Origin: Caballeronia glebae
GTDB lineage: Bacteria; Pseudomonadota; Gammaproteobacteria; Burkholderiales; Burkholderiaceae
DNA: 64,000 bases
Direction of reading: 5' to 3'
Assembly: GCF_001545035.1 (NCBI RefSeq)
Contig: NZ_FCOJ02000008.1
Coordinates: 1-64,000, forward strand
Shown here: positions 45,345-55,650 of the stretch, piece after piece
Numbering within the stretch: position 1 is the first letter of the stretch
How the letters are laid out: the number at the start of each line of letters is the position of its first letter
Notes under the pieces: generated by a model
Database searches by the model: none
What the model saw: only the letters and a program-made list of their open reading frames with translations
Told to the model about the DNA's origin: nothing
Program-made: the position numbers and the translations under genes

Positions 45345-45586
45345 GACGGATTTCCTCTGCGGATTGCGAATTGAACGGACTGGAACGGACAGCACACGAG
45401 CGCGCGGCGAGCGCTTCGCGCGTGCCTGCCAAGGGCGTCAATGGTAAGCCAATCGGGGCTGAGCGCGCACGGCACGCGCCGAAGTCCCGCTATTCGGCAT
45501 CGGCCGGCTGGCGAGCGAGGGAACGATCGAACGCGATCCCGGACAAAAGCAGATTCCGTTTCAAGGTTCTTTAAGGTTTTCTACCC

Positions 45587-46393
45587 ATGGATTCGATCGA
45601 CAGACTTCGCCCCGCCTACGACTCCTTCAGCGCGATCGCCGTGACTTACGGCATCGATATTCTGCTGGCGCTCCTGATTCTCGCAGTCGGCTGGTGGATT
45701 TCGAACGCCGTCGCGAACGCACTGCGCCGCACGCTCGCCCGCACGAACGTCGACGCCACACTCACGCCCGTGCTCGCGAGCCTCGCGATGTGGGCAATAC
45801 GCGTCGTCGCCATCGTCGCGGCGCTCGGCAAGTTCGGCATCGCCGCCGCCAGCATCCTGACCGTGCTCGGCGCCGCCGGCCTCGCCATCGGTCTGGCGCT
45901 TCAGGGCACGCTGCAAAACATCGCGGCCGGCCTGATGCTGTTGCTGCTGCGGCCGTTTCGCGTGGGCGATTACATCGAAGGCGTCGGGACGACGGCCGGC
46001 ACGGTCAACGAGATCGGACTCTTTACGACGCGCCTCACCAAGGCCGACGGCATCATCATGTACGTGCCGAACAGCCTGATCTGGGCGAACGCCATCACGA
46101 ATTACAGCGCGAACGATCGCCGGCGCGTCGTCATCAACTTTCAGGCGCAGCACGGGCTGAAGGTCGAGCATGTGATCGAGGAAATGCGCAAGCTGATGAG
46201 CGACGATGCGCGCATCGTGCAGGACGGGCCGTCGGCGCCGTGGGTCGCCGTGACCGATTACACGGACACCGGCGTCAAGTACAACCTCGGCGCATGGACG
46301 AGCAGAAGCGATCACCAGTACGTGATGGCCGACCTTCTGCGCAAGATTCAGCCGTACACCCGCGAGCAGGCTCAAGCGGCGCAAGCAGCGTGA
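45587..46393 (+). CDS. MscS-family mechanosensitive channel
   Basis: The 268-aa protein has three N-terminal helices (ILLALLILAVGWWISNAVAN, MWAIRVVAIVAALGKFGI, ILTVLGAAGLAIGLALQGTLQN), the pore-lining Gly/Ala-rich helix, then the beta domain (FRVGDYIEGVGTTAGTVNEIG, YVPNSLIWANAITNYS). It releases solutes on hypo-osmotic shock. Size fits the short MscS type. Confidence 0.92.
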   Translation: MDSIDRLRPAYDSFSAIAVTYGIDILLALLILAVGWWISNAVANALRRTLARTNVDATLTPVLASLAMWAIRVVAIVAALGKFGIAAASILTVLGAAGLAIGLALQGTLQNIAAGLMLLLLRPFRVGDYIEGVGTTAGTVNEIGLFTTRLTKADGIIMYVPNSLIWANAITNYSANDRRRVVINFQAQHGLKVEHVIEEMRKLMSDDARIVQDGPSAPWVAVTDYTDTGVKYNLGAWTSRSDHQYVMADLLRKIQPYTREQAQAAQAA

Positions 46394-46457
46394 GTGGAGT
46401 GGACGTGCGCGCGCAGACCCGCTAACCTGACGCGCCTTCCAGATACGAGATCACGAT

Positions 46458-46661
46458 ATGACCCGGGCGATTTCCGTTGCGCTGCTTGTCGGCGGCGTCG
46501 TGCTGCTCTATTTCGGCGGCCAGTCGTTTCATTCGCTCTCCAACGACGTTGCGCGCTTCTTCACGGGCTCGCCCACGAACAAGACCATCTGGCTGATCGC
46601 GGGCGGCATCGTCGCGTCGCTCGCGGGGCTGATCGGCCTCGCGATTCCATCCAGACGCTGA
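46458..46661 (+). CDS. DUF3185-like small membrane protein
   Basis: The 67-aa product has two hydrophobic helices (AISVALLVGGVVLLYFGGQS and TIWLIAGGIVASLAGLIGLA) around FHSLSNDVARFFTGSPTNKT, the pattern of the DUF3185 family. Function is unknown. It lies 64 bases after the MscS gene and may be co-transcribed. Confidence 0.8.
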   Translation: MTRAISVALLVGGVVLLYFGGQSFHSLSNDVARFFTGSPTNKTIWLIAGGIVASLAGLIGLAIPSRR

Positions 46662-46665
46662 ACGT

Positions 46666-47442
46666 TCAGTCGAGCGGCACTTCTGGCTTCGACGCCGAGC
46701 GCGTGCCGGGCAGCGCCACGTTGCTCGCGCCGCGATACGTGAACACGAGCGAGAACTTCACCCGATCGGTGAGGTTCTTGCCCGCCGAATGCAGCGTGTT
46801 GCAGTGGAAAAACACGACATCGCCCGGTTCCAGCACGGGCGACACCGCCGTGCGGATCAGCGCGGCGTTCTCGGGCAGATCGGAGCGGAAGAATTTCGCT
46901 TCGTCGAAACGATCCGACGTGAACGGCAGTTTGTGCGAGGCCGGCACGAACCACAGCGCGCCGTTTTCCACCGTTTCGTTGCCGAGCGCGACCCACGCGG
47001 ACACGAGGTCGTCGCGTTCGAACGCCCAGTAGCGCACGTCGCGGTGCCAACCGGTCAGGCTGCCGTAGGCCGGATGCTTCGTCATCATGCAGTTGTGATG
47101 CGCGCGCGAAAGATACGGCGTCTCGCCGAAATACAATTCCATCCAGCCACGCACTTCCGGCGATGTCGCGAACTCCGCGTACAGCGGATGCCGCGCATAA
47201 GCGTCGAGCAGACGGCGCACGGTGTGTCCGCCGGGCGCGTCTTTCGAATCGGGCGCGCCGGGATATTTCAGATCGGCCTCGAATTCCAGCGGTGCGGCGG
47301 CCTCGGCGAGTTGCTGGCGCGCGACCTCGCGCATCGCGTCGCAGCGTTCTTTCGAAACCAGCCCTTTCACGATCACGTAGCCCTTTTCACGCAGCTCGTG
47401 CACTTGGTCTTTTTTCGATTTCAGAAGGTTTTGATCAGACAT
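46666..47442 (-). CDS. Phytanoyl-CoA dioxygenase family protein
   Basis: The 258-aa protein has the iron/2-oxoglutarate oxygenase motif: HRDVRYWAFERDD (His-x-Asp), and a later His in HCNTLHSAGKNLTDRVKFSL with Arg for 2-oxoglutarate. The N-terminus (VHELREKGYVIVKGLVSKE) is typical of PhyH proteins. The substrate is unknown. ATG 47442 is used; an ATG six codons upstream is an alternative. Confidence 0.87.
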   Translation of the reverse strand: MSDQNLLKSKKDQVHELREKGYVIVKGLVSKERCDAMREVARQQLAEAAAPLEFEADLKYPGAPDSKDAPGGHTVRRLLDAYARHPLYAEFATSPEVRGWMELYFGETPYLSRAHHNCMMTKHPAYGSLTGWHRDVRYWAFERDDLVSAWVALGNETVENGALWFVPASHKLPFTSDRFDEAKFFRSDLPENAALIRTAVSPVLEPGDVVFFHCNTLHSAGKNLTDRVKFSLVFTYRGASNVALPGTRSASKPEVPLD

Positions 47443-47759
47443 TTCAGTTCTTGCCTCCAACGGCTTTCGATTTTATTCATGCCGTCGACGCTATATCCGG
47501 AATTGGGGCGAATACGGCGATTGTAAATCCGAGAGCGCGGGAAGGCCCGTGCGGCAACGCATCGGCCGGTTTTTATCAGCATTCGCTTCATAAACCGGCA
47601 GGGAAAACGCGGACTTACCCGGGTAATACGCGTCATGTACATTGGGTTGCATCAATTCGGTGCAACTTCGCCTGTGCGGTTGAATCGAATCGTTGAACTC
47701 CATTTTTAAGACGACTATCGTCGAGTTTGCCTCCACGCAATCGACCCTCTCCCGCTGAC
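47443..47759. other. 317-bp gap, no gene seen
   Basis: More AT-rich than its surroundings, with no supported frame. It holds the promoter of the leftward PhyH gene. Confidence 0.35.
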
Positions 47760-48110
47760 ATGAACCACCGAATCGCTATCGGACTTACTCGCGTCGCCGC
47801 GCGAGCCGCGCGTCCCGCGCGCCGCGGCATGATCCGCGCGTTGCGCCATCACTCCACGCGCACGCAACTGCTCGCCGAGCAACTGAAGAACGTGCATCCG
47901 GTCGACGGCATCCGGTCGTGGTTCCGCGGTTTCTTCTTCAATCTGCGGGTTCGCGCGGCCTCGCGCCGCGTGTCGTTGCGCGCGCTGTTGCGCCGTCCGG
48001 TGCAGTTGCGCGCGCCCGTGCCCAAACCGAAGCCGGACGCGCCGACGAGCCGCCGTCCGCGTCGCGTATCGGCGAGCAGCGCCGGCTGGTACGCATTCGC
48101 GACCCGCTGA
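47760..48110 (+). CDS. Possible Arg-rich small hypothetical protein
   Basis: A 116-codon frame gives a strongly basic product (RAARPARRGMIRALRHH, WFRGFFFNLRVRAASRR, PVPKPKPDAPTSRRPRR) with no motif. There is no Shine-Dalgarno sequence before ATG 47760. It may be real but could equally be a chance frame in GC-rich DNA. It is convergent with the OYE gene. Confidence 0.3.
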   Translation: MNHRIAIGLTRVAARAARPARRGMIRALRHHSTRTQLLAEQLKNVHPVDGIRSWFRGFFFNLRVRAASRRVSLRALLRRPVQLRAPVPKPKPDAPTSRRPRRVSASSAGWYAFATR

Positions 48111-48123
48111 GCCGCTCGATCGC

Positions 48124-49239
48124 TCACTTACGCTCAGTCTCGTCGAGCGTCGGATAGTCGGTGTAGCCTTTTTCTCCGCCGCCGTAGAACGTCGCCTCGT
48201 CGGGCGAGTTGAGCGGCGCGTTCACCCTGAAGCGCTCGACCAGATCCGGATTCGCAAGATACGCGCGACCGAAAGCCACAGCGTCGGCTTCGCCTTCCTC
48301 GATGCGCGCGTTCGCTTCCTCCGCGGTGTACTCGCCGCAGACGATGATCGCGCCATCGTAAGCCTCGCGCAGCGTCCGTCGATAGTCTTCCGAAAGCGGC
48401 GCGCCGCCGGCCCAGTCGCCTTCCGCCAGATGCAGATACGCGATGCCGATGCGCTTCAGCTCGCGCGCCAGATGCAGCGATGACGCTTCGCCCTCGTCGT
48501 CCTGCAGATCGAATCCGGTGAAGTTCGGCGAAATGCGGATGCCCACGCGATTCGCGCCCATCACGCTCGCCACCGCCTCCAGCACGTCGACCACGAGCCG
48601 CACGCGATTCTCGATACTGCCGCCGTAGTCGTCCGTGCGGTGGTTGGTGCCCGTCGCCATGAACTGATGCAGCAGATAGCCGTTGGCCGCGTGCACCTCG
48701 ATCATGTCGAAGCCGGCACGTTGCGCGCGATGCGCGGCATCGACGAACTGCAGCACGATGCCCGGCAACTCGCTGGCTTCGAGCGCGCGCGGGTCGTCGG
48801 CATCGGTCATGCCGTAGGAACCGTCGTCGTGCTTCACGAACACTTGCGTGTTGCGCGCGCGGACCGCGGAAGGCGCGACCGGCGGCGCACCGCCTTCCTG
48901 AAGCGATCGATGCGACACGCGCCCGACATGCCACAACTGCGATGCGATACGCCCGTGCCGCGCGTGAACCGCGCCCACGACGGCTTTCCATCCGGCTTCC
49001 TGCGGATCGGAATAGATGCCCGGCGTCGCGAAATAACCTTGACCTTGCCGCGAAATTTGCGTCGCCTCGGTCACGATGAGGCCCGCGCCCGCGCGCTGCG
49101 CATAGTAATGCGCGTTCATTTCGCTTGGCACGTCGCCGGGCTGAGACGCGCGGTTGCGCGTGAGCGGCGCCATCACGACGCGATTCGGCAGTTCAAGATT
49201 GCCGATGGTGACGGGGGAAAGAAGCTTGTCGTACGGCAT
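48124..49239 (-). CDS. Old-yellow-enzyme family alkene reductase (NemA-like)
   Basis: The 371-aa flavoprotein has the OYE barrel: PNRVVMAPLTRNRA, GLIVTEATQISRQGQGY, GRIASQLWHVGRVSH, GFDMIEVHAANGYLLHQF, DDYGGSIENRVRL and GEADAVAFGRAYLANPDL. It reduces activated alkenes or nitro compounds with NADPH. ATG 49239 has GGAG upstream; the long upstream frame reads as non-coding. A shared terminator separates it from metK. Confidence 0.92.
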   Translation of the reverse strand: MPYDKLLSPVTIGNLELPNRVVMAPLTRNRASQPGDVPSEMNAHYYAQRAGAGLIVTEATQISRQGQGYFATPGIYSDPQEAGWKAVVGAVHARHGRIASQLWHVGRVSHRSLQEGGAPPVAPSAVRARNTQVFVKHDDGSYGMTDADDPRALEASELPGIVLQFVDAAHRAQRAGFDMIEVHAANGYLLHQFMATGTNHRTDDYGGSIENRVRLVVDVLEAVASVMGANRVGIRISPNFTGFDLQDDEGEASSLHLARELKRIGIAYLHLAEGDWAGGAPLSEDYRRTLREAYDGAIIVCGEYTAEEANARIEEGEADAVAFGRAYLANPDLVERFRVNAPLNSPDEATFYGGGEKGYTDYPTLDETERK

Positions 49240-49310
49240 GGCGGCTCCGTGAATGATCGGTATTACCAACCGATGCAGCCGCAAGAAACGCGCCGCGCGC
49301 GGCGAAAAAA

Positions 49311-49337
49311 AACCGGCAAGCGCGATGCTTGCCGGTT
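49311..49337. terminator. Bidirectional terminator downstream of metK
   Basis: AACCGGCAAGC pairs with GCTTGCCGGTT, with T runs on both strands. It ends metK on the minus strand. Confidence 0.9.
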
Positions 49338-49366
49338 TTTGTCCTGCTCGTTGCGCAGGTGTGACG

Positions 49367-50554
<1,188 letters not shown>

Positions 50555-50715
50555 GCTTCAGACTCCAATAAAGTACGGTTGAGATTCACGTAGCCGACTT
50601 CGTTTGGAGTCTGAAGCGGCGACGCTTTAGCGGATGTCTTTCCAGGTCGGAGTCTTCGAAAGATAAGACGACTCCGACCCGCTTCGCCCCGCAAGTTGTC
50701 CATTAACTCGGCGAA
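50555..50715 (-). promoter_or_regulatory. metK leader with SD-sequestering stem and upstream switch hairpin (candidate riboswitch)
   Basis: A minus-strand TATAAT lies at 50722-50727, giving a leader of about 160 nt. Hairpin one: GGTCGGAGTC/GACTCCGACC (50645-50654 with 50670-50679). Hairpin two: GCTTCAGACTCCAA (50604-50617 on the minus strand) with TTGGAGTCTGAAGC (50555-50568), a perfect 14-bp stem that directly abuts the GTG start and hides its GGAG. The GGAGTC and GACTCC elements occur in both hairpins, so mutually exclusive pairings are possible, as in a riboswitch. The ligand may be SAM, by analogy with other metK leaders; that is an inference. Confidence 0.65.
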
Positions 50716-50806
50716 GGTTTTATTATACCGGTTTCCTTAGTTTTCACAGAATTGACGCTTTGACTTCCTTGGTTCCGTTTCACTCGTCCGCCCGCCGGAG
50801 CGAGTC

Positions 50807-51691
50807 ATGCTAGGTCGCATCGGCGTGGCGCTCGCCATCGGCTTTCTCAAGTTCCTTGCGCTCATTCCGTACGGCGTCACCGCGCGTTTCGGCGACGCTC
50901 TCGGCTGGCTGCTCTATCAGATTCCGAGCCGCCGCAAGCGCATCGTCCATACGAACCTGAAGCTGTGCTTCCCGGAGTGGTCCGACGAAAAGCGCGAGGA
51001 CATCGCACAGCAGCACTTCCGTCACGCGATCCGCAGCTATGTCGAGCGCAGCGTGCAGTGGTTCGGCTCGGCGAAAAAGCTGGAAAAGCTGATCGAACTG
51101 GATAGCGCCGTCGATCTCTCGGACCCGGATCTTCCGCCCACGCTCTTTCTCGGCCTGCATTTCGTCGGCATCGAAGCGGGCTCGATCTTCCTGAACTATT
51201 CGCTGCACCGGCAATGCGGTTCGCTGTATCAGCCATTTTCGAATCCGCAAATCGAGGAACTCGCGAAAACGCAGCGCGCCCGCTTCGGCGCCGACATGGC
51301 GAGCCGCGCCGACAGCGCGCGCGTCGTGCTGCGCTGGCTGCGCGATCGCAAGCCCGTGATGCTCGGCGCGGACATGGACTACGGCATGCGCAACTCCACG
51401 TTCGTGCCGTTCTTCGGTATCCCGACGTGCACGCTTACCGCCGTCGGCCGGCTGGCGAAGGCGGGAAAAGCGCAGGTCGTGCCGTTCATCGGCGAGGTTT
51501 TGCCGAACTACAAGGGTTATCGGCTGAAGATCTTCGAGCCGTGGGCGAACTACCCGACCGGCGATGACGAAGCCGACGCGCGCCGCATGAACGCGTTTCT
51601 GGAAGAGCAGATTCCGCACATGCCGGAGCAATATTATTGGGTGCACAAGCGCTTCAAGACGCGCCCGCCGGGTGAGCCGGGCTTCTATTGA
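50807..51691 (+). CDS. lpxL: Lipid A biosynthesis lauroyl acyltransferase (LpxL/HtrB family)
   Basis: The 294-aa inner-membrane protein has an N-terminal helix and the HX4E acyltransferase motif LHFVGIEAG, with [17 protein letters not shown] and [12 protein letters not shown]. It adds a secondary acyl chain to lipid A. LpxL and LpxM relatives are hard to separate by eye; position before dapF matches Burkholderia. ATG 50807 has CGGAG upstream. Confidence 0.9.
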   Translation: MLGRIGVALAIGFLKFLALIPYGVTARFGDALGWLLYQIPSRRKRIVHTNLKLCFPEWSDEKREDIAQQHFRHAIRSYVERSVQWFGSAKKLEKLIELDSAVDLSDPDLPPTLFLGLHFVGIEAGSIFLNYSLHRQCGSLYQPFSNPQIEELAKTQRARFGADMASRADSARVVLRWLRDRKPVMLGADMDYGMRNSTFVPFFGIPTCTLTAVGRLAKAGKAQVVPFIGEVLPNYKGYRLKIFEPWANYPTGDDEADARRMNAFLEEQIPHMPEQYYWVHKRFKTRPPGEPGFY

Positions 51692-51741
51692 CGGTTGAAC
51701 GGCGCGAAACGCGGCAGCGCGGGTCACATACAATAGCGGCC

Positions 51742-52614
51742 ATGAAACTGAAATTCACAAAAATGCAGGGCGCGGGCAACGACTTCGTCGTGCTCGACGG
51801 CTACACGCAGGCGCTCGATTTGTCCGCCGAACAGGTGCGCGCGCTCGCGAACCGCCATTTCGGCGTGGGCGCGGATCAGTTGCTGCTCGTGGAAAAGCCG
51901 ACGATCGACGGCGTCGACTTCAAATATCGCATCTTCAATTGCGACGGCGGCGAAGTCGAGCACTGCGGCAACGGCGCGCGCTGCTTCGTGAAGTTCGTGC
52001 GCGACCGGCGTTTGACGGACGCATCGACGGTACGCGTGCAGGTCCAAAACGGCGTCATCACGCTGACGATGCAGGAAAACGGCGAAGTCGTCGTCGACAT
52101 GAGCATGCCGGTGTTCGATCCGCCGAAAGTGCCGTTCGACGCCCAAGGGCTCGAAGGCCGGAAGGACGGCAACGACACGCTCTGGCCGCTCGACGTGAAC
52201 GGCGAAGCACGCTGGATTTCCGTCGTGTCGATGGGCAATCCGCACGCGGTGCAAATCGTCGATGACGTCGAGGCGTATCCGGTTCTGATCGAAGGTCCGC
52301 TCGTCGAACGTCACGCGCGCTTTCCGAAGCGCGTCAACGCGGGCTTCATGCAGATCGTCGATCGACATTCGGTGAAACTGCGCGTCTACGAGCGCGGCGC
52401 GGGCGAAACGCTCGCGTGCGGCACGGGCGCGTGCGCGGCGGTGGCTGCCGGAATTCGCCGCGGCCGGCTCGATTCCCCCGTTCGCGTCGAGACGCACGGC
52501 GGCACGCTCACGATCAGCTGGGACGGCGCGAAGAACGAGACCGCCGCGCTCTTCATGGCCGGACCCGCCGCAACGGTTTTCGAAGGCGAGATCGAGCTCG
52601 ATCGCCTCGTCTAA
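51742..52614 (+). CDS. dapF: Diaminopimelate epimerase DapF
   Basis: The 290-aa enzyme has both catalytic Cys: [13 protein letters not shown] and [14 protein letters not shown], plus [14 protein letters not shown] and [13 protein letters not shown]. It makes meso-diaminopimelate for lysine and peptidoglycan. It lies in the lpxL-dapF-DUF484-xerC order typical of proteobacteria. ATG 51742 is the family start. Confidence 0.97.
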   Translation: MKLKFTKMQGAGNDFVVLDGYTQALDLSAEQVRALANRHFGVGADQLLLVEKPTIDGVDFKYRIFNCDGGEVEHCGNGARCFVKFVRDRRLTDASTVRVQVQNGVITLTMQENGEVVVDMSMPVFDPPKVPFDAQGLEGRKDGNDTLWPLDVNGEARWISVVSMGNPHAVQIVDDVEAYPVLIEGPLVERHARFPKRVNAGFMQIVDRHSVKLRVYERGAGETLACGTGACAAVAAGIRRGRLDSPVRVETHGGTLTISWDGAKNETAALFMAGPAATVFEGEIELDRLV

Positions 52615-52629
52615 CGCATATACGTCACC

Positions 52630-53349
52630 ATGAATCCACGCGAAGTAGCCGACTACCTGCTCGAAAATCCCGATTTCTTCGTCGAGCACGCGGAATTGCT
52701 CGGCACCATCCGGCTTTCGAATCCGCATGGCAAAGCGGCCGTGTCGTTGCAGGAACGCCAGATGGAAATGCTGCGCGACAAGAACAAGCAGCTTGAACGG
52801 CGTCTCGCGGAACTGCTGCGCTACGGCCACGAGAACGACGGCATCTCGACCAAGTTCAATCGCTGGACCGTGCGCGTGATCTCGCAGCGCGATCCGTACG
52901 CGTTGCCCGCGACCATCAGCAAGGGTTTGTGCGAAATCTTCGACGTGCCGCATGCCGCGTTGCGCGTGTGGGATATCGACGAAGCGTATCGGCAAGCCGA
53001 TTTCGCGCGTCAGGTGGGCGAGGAAGTGCGCATTTTCACGAGTAGTCTCGCCGCGCCGTACTGCGGCGTGGATACCGGCTTCGCGGCCGCGCAGTGGCTG
53101 GGCGAGGCGAATTCGGCATCGGCGACGGTCGCGCCGAGCGACGGCCCGTCCGACATCGACCGCAAGATCGAATCCGTCTCGCTCATCGCGCTGCGCGATC
53201 CGCAAGCCGGGCCGGATGCGCCGAGCTTCGGCCTGCTCGTGATGGGCTCGCCCGATCCGCGCCGCTTCCACGAGGGCATGGCGACGGACTTCCTCACGCA
53301 GATCGGCGCGCTCGCGAGCGCCGCGCTGTCTCGCTTGCTGCCCCACTGA
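52630..53349 (+). CDS. DUF484 family protein
   Basis: The 239-aa protein has the DUF484 N-terminus (EVADYLLENPDFFVEHAELL, RLSNPHGKAAVSLQERQMEM, LRDKNKQLERRLAELL, a coiled coil) and a GAF-like C-terminal half. It sits between dapF and xerC as usual; its function is not established. The xerC start follows its stop by 2 bases. Confidence 0.92.
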   Translation: MNPREVADYLLENPDFFVEHAELLGTIRLSNPHGKAAVSLQERQMEMLRDKNKQLERRLAELLRYGHENDGISTKFNRWTVRVISQRDPYALPATISKGLCEIFDVPHAALRVWDIDEAYRQADFARQVGEEVRIFTSSLAAPYCGVDTGFAAAQWLGEANSASATVAPSDGPSDIDRKIESVSLIALRDPQAGPDAPSFGLLVMGSPDPRRFHEGMATDFLTQIGALASAALSRLLPH

Positions 53350-53351
53350 AC

Positions 53352-54293
53352 ATGAACGCCGCAGACGCCGCCCAGCCGGAAGGCGCGATCGCCGCCTATC
53401 TCGCGATGCTCGAACATCAGCGGCATCTCTCGGAACACACGCTGCGCGGTTACACACATGAGTTGAGCGAGTTGCGCGCGCTCGCGAAGGATCGTCCGCT
53501 CGAATCGCTGACGCCCGCCGATATTCGTGGCGCGGTCGTGCGTGCGCATGCGGGCGGTCTGTCGTCGCGATCGATTGCGCATCGGTTGTCGGCGTGGCGC
53601 GCGTTCTATCGATGGCTCGCCGAGCGCGTCGACATGCCCGCGAATCCGGTCGCGACGGTGCGCGCGCCCAAGCGTGAAAAGACGCTTCCGAAGGCGCTCT
53701 CCGTCGATGACGCCGCGAGGCTCATGGACGCGCCGCAAGCCGACACGACCGAAGCGCTGCGCGATCACGCGATCCTCGAACTGTTCTACTCCTCGGGACT
53801 GCGGCTCGCGGAACTGGTCGGGCTGGACGTTCGCCACGTCGATACGGGCGAACACAAGTCCGAAGGCTGGATCGATCTGGAAAGCGCCGAAGTCACGGTC
53901 CTCGGCAAAGGCAAGCGCATGCGCCGGGTGCCGGTCGGCAGCAAGGCGGTCGCGGCCTTGCGCGCATGGATCGCCGTGCGCGACGAATTCGTCAAGCTCG
54001 ATCCGCACGCGCTGTTCCTCTCGGTGCGCGGCAACCGCATGGCGCCCGGCGTCGTGCGCGAACGCGTGAAGCGGCTCGCGCTCCTCGCGGGCATTCCGTC
54101 GAACGTGCATCCGCACGTGTTGCGGCATTCGTTCGCCACGCATGTCCTGCAATCGAGCGGCGATCTGCGCGCGGTGCAGGAACTGCTCGGCCATGCGAGC
54201 ATCACGGCCACGCAGGTTTATACATCGCTCGATTTTCAGCATCTCGCCCGCGTCTACGATGCGGCGCACCCGCGCGCAAAGAAGCGCGATTGA
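53352..54293 (+). CDS. xerC: Tyrosine recombinase XerC
   Basis: The 313-aa recombinase has the core-binding SAM-like domain and catalytic residues Arg (YSSGLRLAELVGL), Lys (VLGKGKRMRRVPVG), HVLRHSFATH, LLGHASITATQVYT with the nucleophile Tyr. It resolves chromosome dimers at dif together with XerD. Directly behind DUF484. Confidence 0.95.
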   Translation: MNAADAAQPEGAIAAYLAMLEHQRHLSEHTLRGYTHELSELRALAKDRPLESLTPADIRGAVVRAHAGGLSSRSIAHRLSAWRAFYRWLAERVDMPANPVATVRAPKREKTLPKALSVDDAARLMDAPQADTTEALRDHAILELFYSSGLRLAELVGLDVRHVDTGEHKSEGWIDLESAEVTVLGKGKRMRRVPVGSKAVAALRAWIAVRDEFVKLDPHALFLSVRGNRMAPGVVRERVKRLALLAGIPSNVHPHVLRHSFATHVLQSSGDLRAVQELLGHASITATQVYTSLDFQHLARVYDAAHPRAKKRD

Positions 54294-54330
54294 TCCCGAC
54301 AGCGCCTCGCGCGCTGCACATATCTCCGCA

Positions 54331-55530
54331 ATGAACACAATCACGCTCAAGCCGGCGAAGGACAAATCGCTCGTCCGCCGCCATCCGTGGATTTACTCGA
54401 ACGCCATCGCGCGGATCGACGGCAATCCATCGCCAGGCGCGACAGTCGTCGTGCGCGCGGCCGACGGGCGCTTTCTCGCGCGCGCGTCGTACAGCCCGCA
54501 TTCGCAGATTCGCGCGCGCGTCTGGACGTTCGACGAAAGCGAGCCCATCGATCACGCGTTCTTCAAGCGCCGCGTGCAGCGCGCAGTCGCGCATCGGCGC
54601 ACGATGGTGAAGGACACCGGCGCGACACGCCTCATTTTCGGCGAAGCGGACGGCTTGCCGGGCCTCATCGTCGATTACTACGTCGCGGATGACGGCGCGC
54701 ACGCGCAGCTCGTCTGTCAGTTCATGGCGACGGGCGTCGAGGCGTGGAAAGAGGCCATCGTGCAGGCGCTCGTCGACGCGACCGGCTGTCCGAACGTCTA
54801 CGAGCGCTCGGACGTGTCGATCCGCCAGAAGGAGGGACTCGAACAGACGACGGGCGTGCTCGCCGGCGACGCGCCGCCCGAGACGCTCATCACGAACGAG
54901 TGCGGCGTGCGCTATCACGTCGACGTGCGCCACGGCCACAAGACGGGCTTCTACATCGATCAGCGCGACAACCGCGTGCTCGTCGCGCAGCACGCGCAAG
55001 GCCGCGAAGTGCTGAACTGCTTCTGCTACACGGGCGGATTTTCGCTCGCTGCCCTGAAAGGCGGCGCGACGCGCGTGGTATCGGTCGATTCGTCCGGCGA
55101 AGCGCTCGCGCTCGCGCGGGAAAACGTGCTGGCCAACGGCTTCGACGCGGAAAAGGCCGAATGGCTCGACGCCGATGCCTTCAAGACCTTGCGCCGTCTC
55201 TACGACGAAGGCCGCCGTTTCGACCTGATCGTGCTCGATCCGCCGAAGTTCGCGCCGTCGAAGGAAACCGTCGATCGCGCCGCGCGCGCGTACAAGGACA
55301 TCAACCTGAGCGGCTTCAAGTTGCTGCGTCCGGGCGGGCTGCTCTTCACGTATTCGTGCTCCGGCGCGATCGATTCGGACCTCTTTCAGAAGATCGTCGC
55401 GGGCGCGGCGGCGGACGCGCGCGTCGATGCGCGCATCCTGAAACGTCTCGGCGCGGGCGTCGATCATCCGCTTTTGACGGCGTTCCCGGAAGGCGAATAC
55501 CTGAAAGGGCTGCTGTTGCAAATCGCCTGA
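54331..55530 (+). CDS. rlmI: 23S rRNA m5C1962 methyltransferase RlmI
   Basis: The 399-aa protein has an N-terminal PUA domain (KSLVRRHPWIYSNAIARIDG), an EEHEE-type linker, and a Rossmann SAM domain (HGHKTGFYIDQRDNRVLV, VLNCFCYTGGFSLAALKGGA, LIVLDPPKFAPSKE, FTYSCSGAIDSDLF). The TYSCS supplies the catalytic Cys. It matches YccW/RlmI. Last of the lpxL-xerC group. Confidence 0.92.
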   Translation: MNTITLKPAKDKSLVRRHPWIYSNAIARIDGNPSPGATVVVRAADGRFLARASYSPHSQIRARVWTFDESEPIDHAFFKRRVQRAVAHRRTMVKDTGATRLIFGEADGLPGLIVDYYVADDGAHAQLVCQFMATGVEAWKEAIVQALVDATGCPNVYERSDVSIRQKEGLEQTTGVLAGDAPPETLITNECGVRYHVDVRHGHKTGFYIDQRDNRVLVAQHAQGREVLNCFCYTGGFSLAALKGGATRVVSVDSSGEALALARENVLANGFDAEKAEWLDADAFKTLRRLYDEGRRFDLIVLDPPKFAPSKETVDRAARAYKDINLSGFKLLRPGGLLFTYSCSGAIDSDLFQKIVAGAAADARVDARILKRLGAGVDHPLLTAFPEGEYLKGLLLQIA

Positions 55531-55650
55531 TCGCCCCAATTTGCGTGCGATCCCTCGCGGCACGGAGCGCAGAAGCGTCGGCTTGACAAATATGTTTCAA
55601 TAACCGACTGAGCGCGATTCACGTACACAGACAAGGACACAGGCGACACC

